Assembly (NCBI GenBank): GCA_016794425.1
Contig: JAEUHR010000025.1
Location: 62,001 to 126,000 of the forward strand
Source of the DNA: Planctomycetota bacterium
GTDB taxonomy: Bacteria; Planctomycetota; UBA1135; UBA2386
Reading direction: 5' to 3'
DNA length: 64,000 bases
The notes under the pieces were generated by a model, which ran no database searches, was not told the origin of the DNA, and saw nothing but the letters and a program-made list of their open reading frames with translations. Shown piece after piece: positions 1 to 8,883 of the stretch. The translations under genes were made by a program, and so were the position numbers. The stretch's first letter is position 1, and each line of letters begins with the position of its first letter.

Positions 1-342
1 GCGCCGGAAGCGCGCGATCGCGGCCGGACTGTCGACGAGGCCCGGCGGCAGCACCTTGACCGCGACGCGGCGGTCCAGCGAGCGCTGCCAGGCTTCGTAG
101 ACGACACCCATGCCGCCGCGGCCGATTTCGCGCACGAGCCGGAAGTCGCCGAGCACGCTTTGGCCGTCGTCGTCGCCGTCGGCGCCCGCGGTGACGCCGC
201 CGAGCATCGGCGCCAGCACGTCGTGCAGGTCCGGGTGGCGCGACAGCAGCCGTTCGGCCTGTTCGGCAGTGCCGGGCGGTTCGGCCAGGAAGGCCTCGAG
301 CGCGCGTTCGAGCCGCGAACCGGGTCGCTGCGACTCGGTCAT
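1..342 (-). CDS. Ser/Thr protein kinase, N-terminal part (runs off window)
   Basis: This is the first 114 residues of a eukaryotic-like (Hanks-type) serine/threonine kinase, and the rest lies beyond base 1. Residues 1-65 form a helical N-terminal extension. The kinase domain then begins with a glycine-rich loop, [13 protein letters not shown], at about residues 72-84, and the ATP-binding lysine is K96 in VAVKVLPP. The ATG at 342 overlaps the TGA of the upstream ECF sigma gene (ATGA), so the two are translationally coupled. ECF sigma factors coupled to Hanks kinases are typical of Planctomycetota, where the kinase is thought to control the sigma factor or its regulon. Targets and any C-terminal sensor domain cannot be seen. 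Confidence 0.93.
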   Translation of the reverse strand, partial: MTESQRPGSRLERALEAFLAEPPGTAEQAERLLSRHPDLHDVLAPMLGGVTAGADGDDDGQSVLGDFRLVREIGRGGMGVVYEAWQRSLDRRVAVKVLPPGLVDSPAAIARFRR

Positions 343-977
343 GGGCGCGGCTCCGGCGGCGCGTCCGGCTCGAGCCGGCCGGCGCGCAGCTGCTGCAGCA
401 GTTCGGCGAGCCGCGCGACCGCGCGCACCCAGCGCATGCGCACCGCGTTCGGCGTCATGCCGAGCTCGGTGCCGATCTCGACGAACGACCGGTCTTCGTA
501 CTCGCGTGCGACCAGGATCTTGCGGTCCTCGGGCTCCAGCAACTCCAGCGCGAGCCGCACCCAGTCGCGCATCTCGCCGGTCGCGGCGACGCGGCTCGGC
601 GTCGTGCTGCGCTGCAGTGCGGGGTCGAGCTGCACGACGCTGTCGGTCGGCAGGCCGACCTGGCCGCCGATGTGGCGGCGGCGCGCGCGGAACCAGTCGT
701 TGCGATCGCGCAGCGTGTTCTCGACCACGCGCGCCAGCAGCGCGCGCAGCTGCGCCGCGTCGGCGACCTGGAAGCGCGGGCCGTCGCGCAGGAAGTCGAG
801 CAGCGCGTCCTGCAGGTAGTCGTCGCCGGAGGCCCGTTCGCGCAGGAACGGGCCGAGCCGCCGTTCGACGTGTGCCCGCAGCCACGGCAGGTGTGCCTGC
901 ACCAGGTCCGTCAGTGCCGATGCGTCACCGGCGTGCCAGCGCTGCAGCAGATCGTGGGTCGCGTCGGGCGCGGACAT
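339..977 (-). CDS. ECF-family RNA polymerase sigma factor
   Basis: This 212-residue sigma-70 family protein redirects RNA polymerase to its own regulon. Region 2 lies around residues 15-90: a helical segment, then the motif [16 protein letters not shown], which corresponds to the core-binding/-10 recognition helix. Region 4 lies around residues 130-190: [24 protein letters not shown] is followed by the helix-turn-helix [14 protein letters not shown]. The ATG at 977 was chosen because region 2 follows at normal spacing and the next gene starts inside this stop codon. The direct overlap with a Hanks kinase suggests a kinase-linked ECF group of the planctomycete type. No anti-sigma factor is adjacent. 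Confidence 0.93.
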   Translation of the reverse strand: MSAPDATHDLLQRWHAGDASALTDLVQAHLPWLRAHVERRLGPFLRERASGDDYLQDALLDFLRDGPRFQVADAAQLRALLARVVENTLRDRNDWFRARRRHIGGQVGLPTDSVVQLDPALQRSTTPSRVAATGEMRDWVRLALELLEPEDRKILVAREYEDRSFVEIGTELGMTPNAVRMRWVRAVARLAELLQQLRAGRLEPDAPPEPRP

Positions 978-1132
978 CAGGGCGCATGCTAGCCGCCCGC
1001 GGCGGCACCGATGCCATCGGCGTGCCGAGTGGTCCGGGGCGGGGCCGCGGCAGCGGCGGGACGAGCAGGCGTGCACGGGGACTGCAGCGGCGAAGCGCGG
1101 CGAACCACACGCCGGAACCCGCGGCGGGCGGC

Positions 1133-2530
1133 TCAGCGTGCCCGGAGGCCGTCGAGCCAGGTGAACACGTCGGGCAGCGCGACCTGCACGATCGCCAGGT
1201 GTTCGACGCCGGCGTACGAGCGCCAGGCCACGGTCGCGCCGCGCTGCTGCAGGCGGTCGTGCAGCTGCCGTGCGGCGCCGCCGAGGAAGTCGCGGCTGCC
1301 GGCAGCGACGAAGAACGGCAGGTCGCCGAGCGCGCGGTCGCCCGGATCGCCGCCGCCACCGAGCGCGACGACGCCGGCGAACCGTTCGGGCGCACGTGCG
1401 GCGTTGGCGACCGCCATCGCGGCGCCCATCGAGTGGCCGATCACGAACACGCGCTTCCGGTCGATCGGGTAGCGCGCGGCGAGTGCGTCGACCAGCGCCG
1501 GCAGGTCCGGCACGCCGAGCCCCTGCCGCGGCGCGCAGAGGTAGTGGCCGCGGGCCGCGCACGCGCGCACGATCGCGCCGTCCCCGTAGCCGTCGAAGAA
1601 CAGGTTCTCGCTGCCGCCGGCGCCGTGCAGCGCCAGCACCAGCGCCTGCTCGCCGTCGGCCGGCGGTGGCACCAGCAGCCGCACGACCGTGGTGCCGTCG
1701 CCGGTCGGCACCCGCAGCCAGTGCTGGCCCGGGCGCGCCGGGCCGTGGAACGGCCTGCCCTCGGCGACCGCGGCAGCGAGCGCTTCGGCGTCGGCGAGCA
1801 GGCGGGCGCCCGGCAGCACCGTCTCCTCGCCGCGGCCGCGTGCCATCGTCGGCAGCAGCTTCGCCAGCAGCGCCAGCGAACGGCCGTCGAGGTCGTCGCC
1901 GGCCGCGTCCGCGGCCGCGCGCAGCGCCGCGAGCCGTTCGTCGCGGCGGACCACGACCGAGACGCCGAGCGCGCGGGTGGCCAGCGCCCGGTCGCCGGCG
2001 AGCACCGACCAGCGCAGTTCGTGGTCGCCCTCGCCGAGGTCGCCGAGCGGCAGCGTGCCGGCGAACGGCAGCGCGTCGATCGCGATGCGCACCGGCGCTG
2101 CGGCGCCGAGCTGCAGCTCGAGCGCGAGGTCGGCCGGCGGCGCGAGCTCGTGCCGCCACGCGTACCGCACGTCGAACGCGATCGCGCCGCCGGTCGGCAC
2201 GAGCCGCTGGCGCAGCGCCAGCGCGAGGCTCGCGGCGAAGCGCTCGTCGGCGCTGCGCGGCGCCGCGTCGAGGGCCGCGTCGGCGGTCGCGATCGACTCG
2301 GCGACCGTGGCGGTGTCGAGCCGGAAGAACGCCTGCACGGCGCGGTCGAGCGCGGCGAACGCCGCGTCGCGGCGGGCCGGGTCCTGGGTCGCGTCGAGGC
2401 GCCGTTCGAACGCGCGCAGGCGCAGGCCGAGTTCGAGCCGATCGACCTGGGCCGGTGCGGCGACGGCGGTGGCGACCAGGAGCGCCGCGGTCAGCGCGCG
2501 GCGTGGGCCGGAACGAGTGGGGTTGGGCAT
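1133..2530 (-). CDS. Secreted alpha/beta hydrolase (PHB depolymerase/esterase-like)
   Basis: This 465-residue exported hydrolase has an N-terminal signal peptide of basic residues followed by an Ala/Leu-rich stretch ending near APAQ. Residues about 25-200 form a helical and beta domain with no recognised family. The C-terminal 240 residues are an alpha/beta hydrolase: an oxyanion/entry motif LHGAGGSENLFFDGYGDG, the nucleophile elbow GHSMG with Ser367, a likely acid Asp414 in AGSRD, and His444 in GVEHLAIV. This arrangement resembles LpqC/PHB-depolymerase-like esterases. The ATG at 2530 lies inside the upstream glycosyltransferase gene (40-bp overlap), so the two are probably cotranscribed. The substrate is unknown. 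Confidence 0.85.
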   Translation of the reverse strand: MPNPTRSGPRRALTAALLVATAVAAPAQVDRLELGLRLRAFERRLDATQDPARRDAAFAALDRAVQAFFRLDTATVAESIATADAALDAAPRSADERFAASLALALRQRLVPTGGAIAFDVRYAWRHELAPPADLALELQLGAAAPVRIAIDALPFAGTLPLGDLGEGDHELRWSVLAGDRALATRALGVSVVVRRDERLAALRAAADAAGDDLDGRSLALLAKLLPTMARGRGEETVLPGARLLADAEALAAAVAEGRPFHGPARPGQHWLRVPTGDGTTVVRLLVPPPADGEQALVLALHGAGGSENLFFDGYGDGAIVRACAARGHYLCAPRQGLGVPDLPALVDALAARYPIDRKRVFVIGHSMGAAMAVANAARAPERFAGVVALGGGGDPGDRALGDLPFFVAAGSRDFLGGAARQLHDRLQQRGATVAWRSYAGVEHLAIVQVALPDVFTWLDGLRAR

Positions 2531-3537
2531 GGCGGCCGCACCAGCGTGCGCGGCGCGGCCAGGCCCTGCAACAGGGTCGCGGCGGCTGCCCGCGGCGCGT
2601 AGTGCTCGCGGTAGCGTGTGCGCACCAGCTCCGGGTCGATCGGCGCGGCCAGCGGCGTCTGTACGACGACGTCGGCGAGGCCCGTGGGCAGCGCGACGGC
2701 GCCGGGAGCGAGCCGCAGCAGCGGCGTGCCGGTCGCCAGCGCTTCGTGCAGCCGGAAGCACAGTTCGCCGGCGCCGGGCAGGTCGAGGCAGTGGCGCGTG
2801 CGCTGCATGCGGTTCAGCACTTCGACGAACGGCGCGTCGACGACGACGTGCCCGCGCAGTTGCGGCCAGCGTCGGTGCGCGGTCGCGATGCCCCGCAGCC
2901 GTCGGTCGCCGTAGCGCGGATGCCGCAGCGTGCCGCAGAACAGCCAGTCGTGGTCGGTCGCGCTGCTGCGCGGCAGCAGCCAGTCGCGCTCGGCGACCAG
3001 GTGTTCGACCGCGAGCAGCACGTTGTTGTACAGGAACGGGAACGGCCGCCAGGCCGGATCGGGCGTGGTGCGCTCGCGCGCGAAGCACACCGCGTGCGGC
3101 AGCGCCGCGAACGCCTCCTCGCGCGGACCGGCGGCGTCGGACGCGTCGACGACGGCGAACCTCGGTGCCCGCGCGGCCAGGTCGAGCCAGCGGGCGAGCC
3201 GGGCCGGGTAGACCAGTGGGTTGCGCGTCGGCGCGAACGGATCCGCCGCGTCCATCGGCGCGGCGGTGTCGATCGCGTGGGTCAGCGCGTGCAGGTAGTC
3301 GGCGAACACGTCGACGCCCAGCAGCACGTCGCAGCCGTCGATGCGCGCCGCCAGGTCGGCGTCGGACCGCCGGGTGCCGAAGCGGTGGCCGGCGAACCGC
3401 CGGCACAGGTCGGTGCCGAAACCGTCGGTCGGCTGACCGTTCCAGAGGCCGTGGTAGGTGACGTCATGGCCGAGGTCGGCCAGGCCGATGCAGAGGCCCA
3501 GGCCGCAGCCCGATGGGTCCAGCGCGACGATCCGCAT
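2491..3537 (-). CDS. Glycosyltransferase-like protein (group 1 type)
   Basis: This 348-residue soluble protein begins MRIVALDPSGCGLGLCIGLA, a Rossmann-type nucleotide-sugar fold start. Near the C-terminus, LCFRLHEALATGTPLLRL resembles the E-x7-E region of group 1 (GT-B) glycosyltransferases, where a donor sugar nucleotide is bound. A middle segment, DWLFCGTLRHPRYGDRR, fits the inter-domain region of such enzymes. ATG 3537 was preferred to upstream in-frame starts because it coincides with the beta-strand start of the fold. It overlaps the downstream hydrolase start by 40 bp. The fold call is moderate; donor and acceptor are unknown. Confidence 0.7.
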   Translation of the reverse strand: MRIVALDPSGCGLGLCIGLADLGHDVTYHGLWNGQPTDGFGTDLCRRFAGHRFGTRRSDADLAARIDGCDVLLGVDVFADYLHALTHAIDTAAPMDAADPFAPTRNPLVYPARLARWLDLAARAPRFAVVDASDAAGPREEAFAALPHAVCFARERTTPDPAWRPFPFLYNNVLLAVEHLVAERDWLLPRSSATDHDWLFCGTLRHPRYGDRRLRGIATAHRRWPQLRGHVVVDAPFVEVLNRMQRTRHCLDLPGAGELCFRLHEALATGTPLLRLAPGAVALPTGLADVVVQTPLAAPIDPELVRTRYREHYAPRAAAATLLQGLAAPRTLVRPPCPTPLVPAHAAR

Positions 3538-3696
3538 GCCGCGGCGCCATCGGCCTTTCGCGGTCTCCGGCTGGAACGGATGGCTGGCGCGGATCCTGTC
3601 CGCTGCGGCGGCCGGGGCGGGCCACTGGCTGCCGCGTGGGCGCCGATGCCCCTCGAGCCGACGGTGCGCCGCGCCGAGCACCCGTTCGCCGGCGGG

Positions 3697-4155
3697 CTAC
3701 TTGGGCGGTTTGCGGTGGGCCAGCGCGTGGTCGAGGCTGAACGCACCGGGCCCCTTCGCCAACAGCCAGATGGCCGCGACCAGGAACGGCAGCGGCGGCA
3801 CGGTCGCGAGGCTCCGCGTCAGCGTCAGGCTCTCGAGCAGGTCCGCACCGTGGGCGGTGCCGGTCGCGACCACCATCGTCGCCGTCAGCAGCAGCGCGAC
3901 TGTGCGGGTGCCGAGGCCGGCGAACAGCAGGATGCCGCCGGCGAACTCGAGCACGGCGACCATCGGCGCCAGGACCGCCGCGAACGGCAGGCCGAGCTCG
4001 GTGAAGCCCTTCGTGGTCGCGTCGAGGCCGTTCAACTTGGAGAGGCCGGTGATCAGGAACGCCTGGCCGAACACGACGCGCGTCACCAGCTGCGCCAGCG
4101 GCGTGACCAGCGACTCGATGCGGTGGGAGAGGGAACCAGGCGTGTCCGAACTCAC
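3697..4155 (-). CDS. DoxX family membrane protein
   Basis: This 152-residue integral membrane protein has four predicted hydrophobic segments. The first contains LVTRVVFGQAFLITGLSKL, typical of the DoxX start. It continues with a central VAVLEFAGGILLFAGLGTR and a last helix followed by a short basic tail ending HRKPPK. DoxX proteins are small quinone- or redox-associated membrane proteins of varied role. The start is a GTG at 4155 preceded four bases upstream by a perfect GGAGG, which decides the start even though no ATG is present. It lies downstream of the secreted protein encoded at 4233-6083 (77-bp gap). Confidence 0.88.
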   Translation of the reverse strand: MSSDTPGSLSHRIESLVTPLAQLVTRVVFGQAFLITGLSKLNGLDATTKGFTELGLPFAAVLAPMVAVLEFAGGILLFAGLGTRTVALLLTATMVVATGTAHGADLLESLTLTRSLATVPPLPFLVAAIWLLAKGPGAFSLDHALAHRKPPK

Positions 4156-4232
4156 GGGCCTCCGGCGGCAGGTGGGGCGTGCAGGTTCCGCGCGCTGCTG
4201 CGGGAATGCAACCGCAGAGCCGCGAGCGGCGG

Positions 4233-6083
4233 TCAGAACGTCGTGTCGACCGCGTTGCTGGTCAGCACGCCGAACGCGTTGAGCCCGCCCGGCAGGCTGC
4301 CGGCCGGCAGCAGCGCCACGGCCTGGGTGTGGAACACGGTGCCCGGCGGCAGCGGCGGCGGGAACGCCACCGAGACGGTCTGCTGCGGCCCGCCGAGCGC
4401 CACGATCGGCAGTGACAGATCGAGCCCGCCGAGCCACAGCTGGCAGCCCGGTGCACCGACGAAGCCGAGGTCGATGCCGGCCGCGGCGGTGGCGCTGAAG
4501 AACAGCAGGCCGACGCGCGCGCCGGCCGGTGGCGCCAGATCGGGCATGTGGTCGACCGTGAACGTGATCGGGTTGCTGCCGCCGCCGGCAGCGGTCACCG
4601 GCACTGGCGCCGCGTCGAGCCGCAGTGCGCTGGCGCCGGCGATCGCCGTCGTGCCGCCGACCGTGGCCAGCGGCAGCGACCCGGGGTCGTCGGACGGCCC
4701 GGCCGGCGACCAGCCGAGCAGGTGGCCGCTGCCGAACGGACTCGAGCTGTCGCCGTCGACGAACAGCCAGACGTAGCGCACCGCGCCGGTCGTCAGGTCG
4801 AACTGGAACTGGAACGTGCCCGGGTTGTTCGCGGCCGGACTCGACCAGTTCTCGACGCCGTCCCAGGTGACGAACAGGCGGTTGTTGCCCGGGTCGTGGT
4901 GCCAGCGCACGGGGCCGCCCGCCAGGTCCGACGGGTCCCAGTCGTGCCAGGCCCAGAACGCCGCCGCCGGCGCGTTGCGGAACCGCGGTGTCGGCGTCCA
5001 GTCGTTCGCCGGTTCGTTCCACGCGCCGTCGTCGTTCTGGCTGCCGGCCGCGACGAAGCCGTTCATGTGCACCCACAGCACCGACGCTGCGCCGCCCGGC
5101 ATCGGCAGGCTCGCGAGGCCGTTCGCGGTCAGGTCGATCGCGGCCTGGCCGTCGTCGCTGCGCGGCAGGTCGGTGGCGGCACTCGGCGCCGCATACTGGA
5201 ACGCGCCGAACGGCTCCCACTGCGCCGTGTAGCCGGCGGCGCCGGGCGTCAGCAGCAGCGCGTGGTTCTGCAGCCCGGCCGTCGCCGCACCGGCGTCGGC
5301 GAAGTGCTGGTAGAACGAGTCTCCGTAGCAGCCGGCGCCGCGCACCGCGTGCTCGCCGACGCTGCAGGCCAGCGCGATCGCGGTCTGGTTCGGCGGCGCC
5401 GGCACGCAGCGCAGTTGCCGGCCGTCGAGGTCGAACGCACCGGTCGCGAAGGTCTCGTAGAGCACTTCGCCGGGCACCGACGGCAGCGCACCGAGGTCGC
5501 TGGCGCCCGGGTCGGCCGCGCCGCCGCCCGGCGAACGGCCGACGGTCGCCGGCTCGGTGCCGACGACTTCGGCGCCGAGCGACCAGAACAGGTCGATCTC
5601 GCCGTTCGCGTGCAGCTGGCACTGGATCGTCTTCGGTGCGCCGACGCCGCCGAAGTCGACCGCGTGCTGCCACGTGACCACGCACGGCGTGTTCGGATCG
5701 CCGCTGCGCACGAACACGCCCGCCCCGTCGGCGGCGCGCAGTTCGAGGTCGCGGTAGAACGCCAGCACCTTCGGCGCGCCGCCGAGCAGCGTCGCCCGCT
5801 GCGCCGCCGCCGAACCGTAGTGGCCGCCGGCGTCACCGACCGCGCTGCCCGGCGCCGGCACGCCGCCGTTCGACAGGTAGGCGAAGCCGTTGGTCGACAC
5901 GTGCAGCGTCGTGTAGGTCGCGCCGGCGAACGGGAACGGAAAGCCGATCGCGGTGGCCGGCAGCAGCACGTCGTCGCCGGTGCCGAGCGCGGTGTGGCTG
6001 CCGTCGGGCGGCGCGAAGCACTGCGCGCGCGGCGCCGCGGCTGCCAGGGCCGTGGCGCCGACGAGGGCGAGGAGGCGGAACAT
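4233..6083 (-). CDS. Large secreted protein with planctomycete C-terminal domain
   Basis: This 616-residue exported protein has a signal peptide (MFRLLALVGATALAAAAPRA, cleavage around RAQC). Residues about 20-200 contain the features of an extracellular beta-sandwich seen in nidogen-like proteins: FPFPFAGATYTTLHVSTNGF and IQCQLHANGEIDLFWSLG. The motif GCYGDSFYQHF, around residue 250, is common in secreted proteins of this planctomycete group, and a second copy of the sandwich follows it. The C-terminal about 110 residues (IDLGFVGAPGCQLWLG through VAFPPPLPPGTVFHTQAV) match the tail of the two RCC1 proteins in this window. Function is unknown; a surface or periplasmic scaffold is likely. The gene is divergent from the PQQ dehydrogenase gene. 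Confidence 0.82.
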   Translation of the reverse strand: MFRLLALVGATALAAAAPRAQCFAPPDGSHTALGTGDDVLLPATAIGFPFPFAGATYTTLHVSTNGFAYLSNGGVPAPGSAVGDAGGHYGSAAAQRATLLGGAPKVLAFYRDLELRAADGAGVFVRSGDPNTPCVVTWQHAVDFGGVGAPKTIQCQLHANGEIDLFWSLGAEVVGTEPATVGRSPGGGAADPGASDLGALPSVPGEVLYETFATGAFDLDGRQLRCVPAPPNQTAIALACSVGEHAVRGAGCYGDSFYQHFADAGAATAGLQNHALLLTPGAAGYTAQWEPFGAFQYAAPSAATDLPRSDDGQAAIDLTANGLASLPMPGGAASVLWVHMNGFVAAGSQNDDGAWNEPANDWTPTPRFRNAPAAAFWAWHDWDPSDLAGGPVRWHHDPGNNRLFVTWDGVENWSSPAANNPGTFQFQFDLTTGAVRYVWLFVDGDSSSPFGSGHLLGWSPAGPSDDPGSLPLATVGGTTAIAGASALRLDAAPVPVTAAGGGSNPITFTVDHMPDLAPPAGARVGLLFFSATAAAGIDLGFVGAPGCQLWLGGLDLSLPIVALGGPQQTVSVAFPPPLPPGTVFHTQAVALLPAGSLPGGLNAFGVLTSNAVDTTF

Positions 6084-6215
6084 GGCGCGCGGCAGCCTAT
6101 CCGCGGCCGCGGTCGCGATTCGAGGCCCATGGCGGCGGCGCTTGCGGTGCGGCGCGCACGCGGACCGGAGCCCACGTGCAGGCCAGGCTGCGGCCGCCGA
6201 TACTCGCGCGGCGTC

Positions 6216-8372
6216 ATGCGACCGCATCGAGGCAGGATCGTGGGCGCGGCGTTGGCCGCGTGCTGGCTTTGGGGCTGCGGTGGCGGCGGCGGCGCGCCGT
6301 CGTCGCAGTTCGGTCTCGCGACGCGCGTGCCGGTGGCGCCGTTGCCGCTGCCGACCGGACTGCCCAACCCGCAGCCGGTGCAGCTGCAGGTGGCGTTTCC
6401 GGCGCTGGTGTTCGACCGCCCGCTGTGCCTCGTGGCGCCGCCCGACGGGACCGACCGCCTCGCCGTCGTCGAACAAGCGGGGCGCATCCGGATGTTCGCC
6501 AACGACCCGGCCACGGCCACTGCGCACGTGTTCCTCGACATCCGCGCGCAGGTGCAGTCCGGCGGCGAGGAAGGCCTGCTCGGGCTCGCGTTCCATCCCG
6601 ACTACGCGACCAATGGCTGGTTCTACGTCTGCTACACGCGCGGCGGGCCGCGGCGCTCGGTGCTGTCGCGCTTCACAGTGTCGGCCGGCGATGCGAACAC
6701 CGCCGATCCGGCCAGCGAAGTCGTGCTGCTCGAGATCGAGCAGCCGTTCTCGAACCACAACGGCGGCGCGCTGGCGTTCGGACCCGACGGCAAGCTCTAC
6801 GTCAGCAGCGGCGACGGCGGCTCGGGCAACGATCCGTTCGGCAACGGCCAGTCGCTGACGACCTTGCTCGGCAAGGTGCTGCGGCTCGAAGCCGACGGCG
6901 CGCCGGTCGCCGACAATCCGTTCGTCGGCACCGCCGGCGCGCGGCCCGAGATCTGGGCCTACGGGCTGCGCAATCCGTGGCGCATGGCGTTCGACCGCGC
7001 CACCGGCCGGCTGTGGCTCGGCGACGTCGGTCAGGGCGACCAGGAGGAAGTCGACCTGATCGAACGCGGCGGCAACTACGGCTGGCGCATCTACGAGGGC
7101 ACCAAGTCGCACCTGAACCCTGCCGGGCTGCCGCCGAGCGCGTTCGTGGCGCCGGTGCACTCGTACGGCCGCGACCAGGGCGCGAGCGTCACCGGCGGCA
7201 CGGTCTACCGCGGCAGCGCGGTGCCGGCGCTGCAGGGCGCCTACGTCTACGGCGACTTCGTCAGCGGCCGCGTGTGGGCGCTGGTGCACGACGGCGTGCA
7301 GGCGGTGCAGAACACGCTGCTGACGACGACCGCGAACCCGGCCGCGTTCGGCGAGGATGCGGCCGGGGAAGTGTACGTGTGCTGCTTCGACGGCTTCGTG
7401 CGGCGGTTCGTGCCGACGCCCGGTGGTGGGCCGGTGACCGCGATGCCGCCGCGGCTGTCGGCGACCGGTCTGTTCGCCGACCTCACGACGCTGACGCCTG
7501 TGCCGGGCGTGCTCGAGTACGAGGTCAACGCGCCGTTCTGGTCCGATGGCGCCGACAAGCGCCGCTGGCTCGCACTGCCGGGGCCGTCGCGGATCGTCGT
7601 CGGCACGCCGTGGCAGTTCCCGATCGGCACCGCGCTGGTCAAGCACTTCGACCTCGAGGTCGCGCCGGGCACGCGGCGGCGGCTGGAGACGCGCGTGCTG
7701 TTGCACCACGACGCCGGCTGGCAGGGCTACACCTACCGCTGGGACGCGGGCGGCGTCGACGCCGACCTGGTCGACGATGCCGGCACCAGCGCCGTGTTCG
7801 ACGTCGTCGACGCGACCGGTGCCGTGCGCCAGCAGACCTGGACGTTCCCGAGCCGTGCCGGCTGCCTCGCGTGCCACACCGCCGCGGCGGGCCGGGTGCT
7901 GGGGCTCTCGACCGCGCAGTTGAACCGGTCGTTCGCGTTCCCGCTGCGCGTCGACAACCAGCTGCGCACCTGGAACCACATCGGCCTGTTCACGACCGAC
8001 ATCGGCGACCCGTCGCAGCTGCCGGCGCTGCCGGATCCGCACGACGCAGGGCACCCCACGGCCGAACGTGCGCGCGCCTGGCTCGACGTGAACTGCGCGA
8101 TGTGCCATCGCCCCGGCGGGCCGGTGCCGGTGGATCTCGACCTGCGCCACGGCACGGCGACCGCGGCGATGCAGCTGGTCGGCGTGCCGGCCGCGGCGCC
8201 GGTGCCCGGCGGCGTCGGTGTGCGTGTCACCGCCGGGCAGCACGCGCAGAGCGACCTGTGGCAACGCATCGGCCGGCGCGACGCGTTCGCCATGCCGCCG
8301 CTCGGCAGCCACGTCGTCGACCAGCGCGGTCTCGTGCTGGTGCAGCAGTGGATCGACGCCGGGCCGCCGTGA
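6216..8372 (+). CDS. PQQ-dependent sugar dehydrogenase fused to a diheme (TIGR03806-like) domain, lipoprotein
   Basis: This 718-residue lipoprotein has a signal peptide ending in the lipobox LWGC. Residues about 50-430 form a six-bladed GSDH/aldose sugar dehydrogenase propeller, with characteristic segments GGEEGLLGLAFHPDY, NHNGGALAFGPDGKLYVSSGDGG, and EIWAYGLRNPWRMAFD. This domain would oxidise a sugar with PQQ. Residues about 440-718 resemble the TIGR03806/SO2930 family: EYEVNAPFWSDGADKRRW, then heme motifs CLACH (550-554) and CAMCH (627-631). The fused cytochrome domain would accept the electrons. ATG 6216 immediately precedes the lipoprotein signal. Domain names are recalled from family knowledge. 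Confidence 0.9.
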   Translation: MRPHRGRIVGAALAACWLWGCGGGGGAPSSQFGLATRVPVAPLPLPTGLPNPQPVQLQVAFPALVFDRPLCLVAPPDGTDRLAVVEQAGRIRMFANDPATATAHVFLDIRAQVQSGGEEGLLGLAFHPDYATNGWFYVCYTRGGPRRSVLSRFTVSAGDANTADPASEVVLLEIEQPFSNHNGGALAFGPDGKLYVSSGDGGSGNDPFGNGQSLTTLLGKVLRLEADGAPVADNPFVGTAGARPEIWAYGLRNPWRMAFDRATGRLWLGDVGQGDQEEVDLIERGGNYGWRIYEGTKSHLNPAGLPPSAFVAPVHSYGRDQGASVTGGTVYRGSAVPALQGAYVYGDFVSGRVWALVHDGVQAVQNTLLTTTANPAAFGEDAAGEVYVCCFDGFVRRFVPTPGGGPVTAMPPRLSATGLFADLTTLTPVPGVLEYEVNAPFWSDGADKRRWLALPGPSRIVVGTPWQFPIGTALVKHFDLEVAPGTRRRLETRVLLHHDAGWQGYTYRWDAGGVDADLVDDAGTSAVFDVVDATGAVRQQTWTFPSRAGCLACHTAAAGRVLGLSTAQLNRSFAFPLRVDNQLRTWNHIGLFTTDIGDPSQLPALPDPHDAGHPTAERARAWLDVNCAMCHRPGGPVPVDLDLRHGTATAAMQLVGVPAAAPVPGGVGVRVTAGQHAQSDLWQRIGRRDAFAMPPLGSHVVDQRGLVLVQQWIDAGPP

Positions 8373-8381
8373 CCAGTGCGG

Positions 8382-8753
8382 TCACGCCTCGGCCTTCGCC
8401 GCCGGCGCCAGCGTCAGCACCGTGGCGCCCACGCGCAGCTGCGGCGGTTGTTCGGCCGTGACGACTTCGAGCTTGCGGTCCGGACCGACCACGAACAGCG
8501 GCAGCGCCGGCAGGGGCCACGTCGCCGCGTACTGCTCGGGACCGAACTGCTCGGTCAGCTTCGTGGCGCGGATCCGGTCGCCGGCGAGCAGCCGTTCGCG
8601 CAGCGTGTCGATCGTGACGCCCGCGCCGAACAGCACGCGGCCCGGCATGTGGGTCTCCTCGCGGCCGCCGGGCAGGTTCGTGGTGCGGAACAGCCGCGCC
8701 CGGTCGAACGTGCCCTGGAACTGCCGGGCCGGCGCGCGCAGCGCCGCCGACAT
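8382..8753 (-). pseudogene. C-terminal remnant of a CPA1-type cation/proton antiporter
   Basis: The 123-residue frame reads like the cytoplasmic tail of NhaP/KefB-like sodium/proton antiporters. Diagnostic stretches are FDRARLFRTTNLPGGRE, GRVLFGAGVTIDTLRERL and IRATKLTEQFGPEQYA, followed by ALPLFVV and a final beta-strand GATVLTLAP. No transmembrane domain (usually about 400 residues) exists upstream on the minus strand, where only 130 bp separate it from the divergent BIG2 gene. It is therefore either a broken antiporter or a free-standing tail protein. The assignment is by recalled family resemblance only. Confidence 0.45.
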
Positions 8754-8883
8754 CGCCGCGACGCTGCAGATCGACGGGCTCGAAGCGCGCGCCCTCGCGG
8801 TCGCCGCAACGCCGCCTTCCGGTTGTCGCGACCCTGGGAAGGTCCCTGATCAAGGCGGCCGCCGGTCCGCGCCGAAAGCGGCG

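Noticed and set aside
110..4776. Very long open frames on the plus strand opposite the minus-strand genes, rich in Arg, Ala and Pro
   Set aside because: They are by-products of the high GC content. Their composition is not protein-like, they contain no motifs, and the minus strand carries recognisable genes over the same bases.
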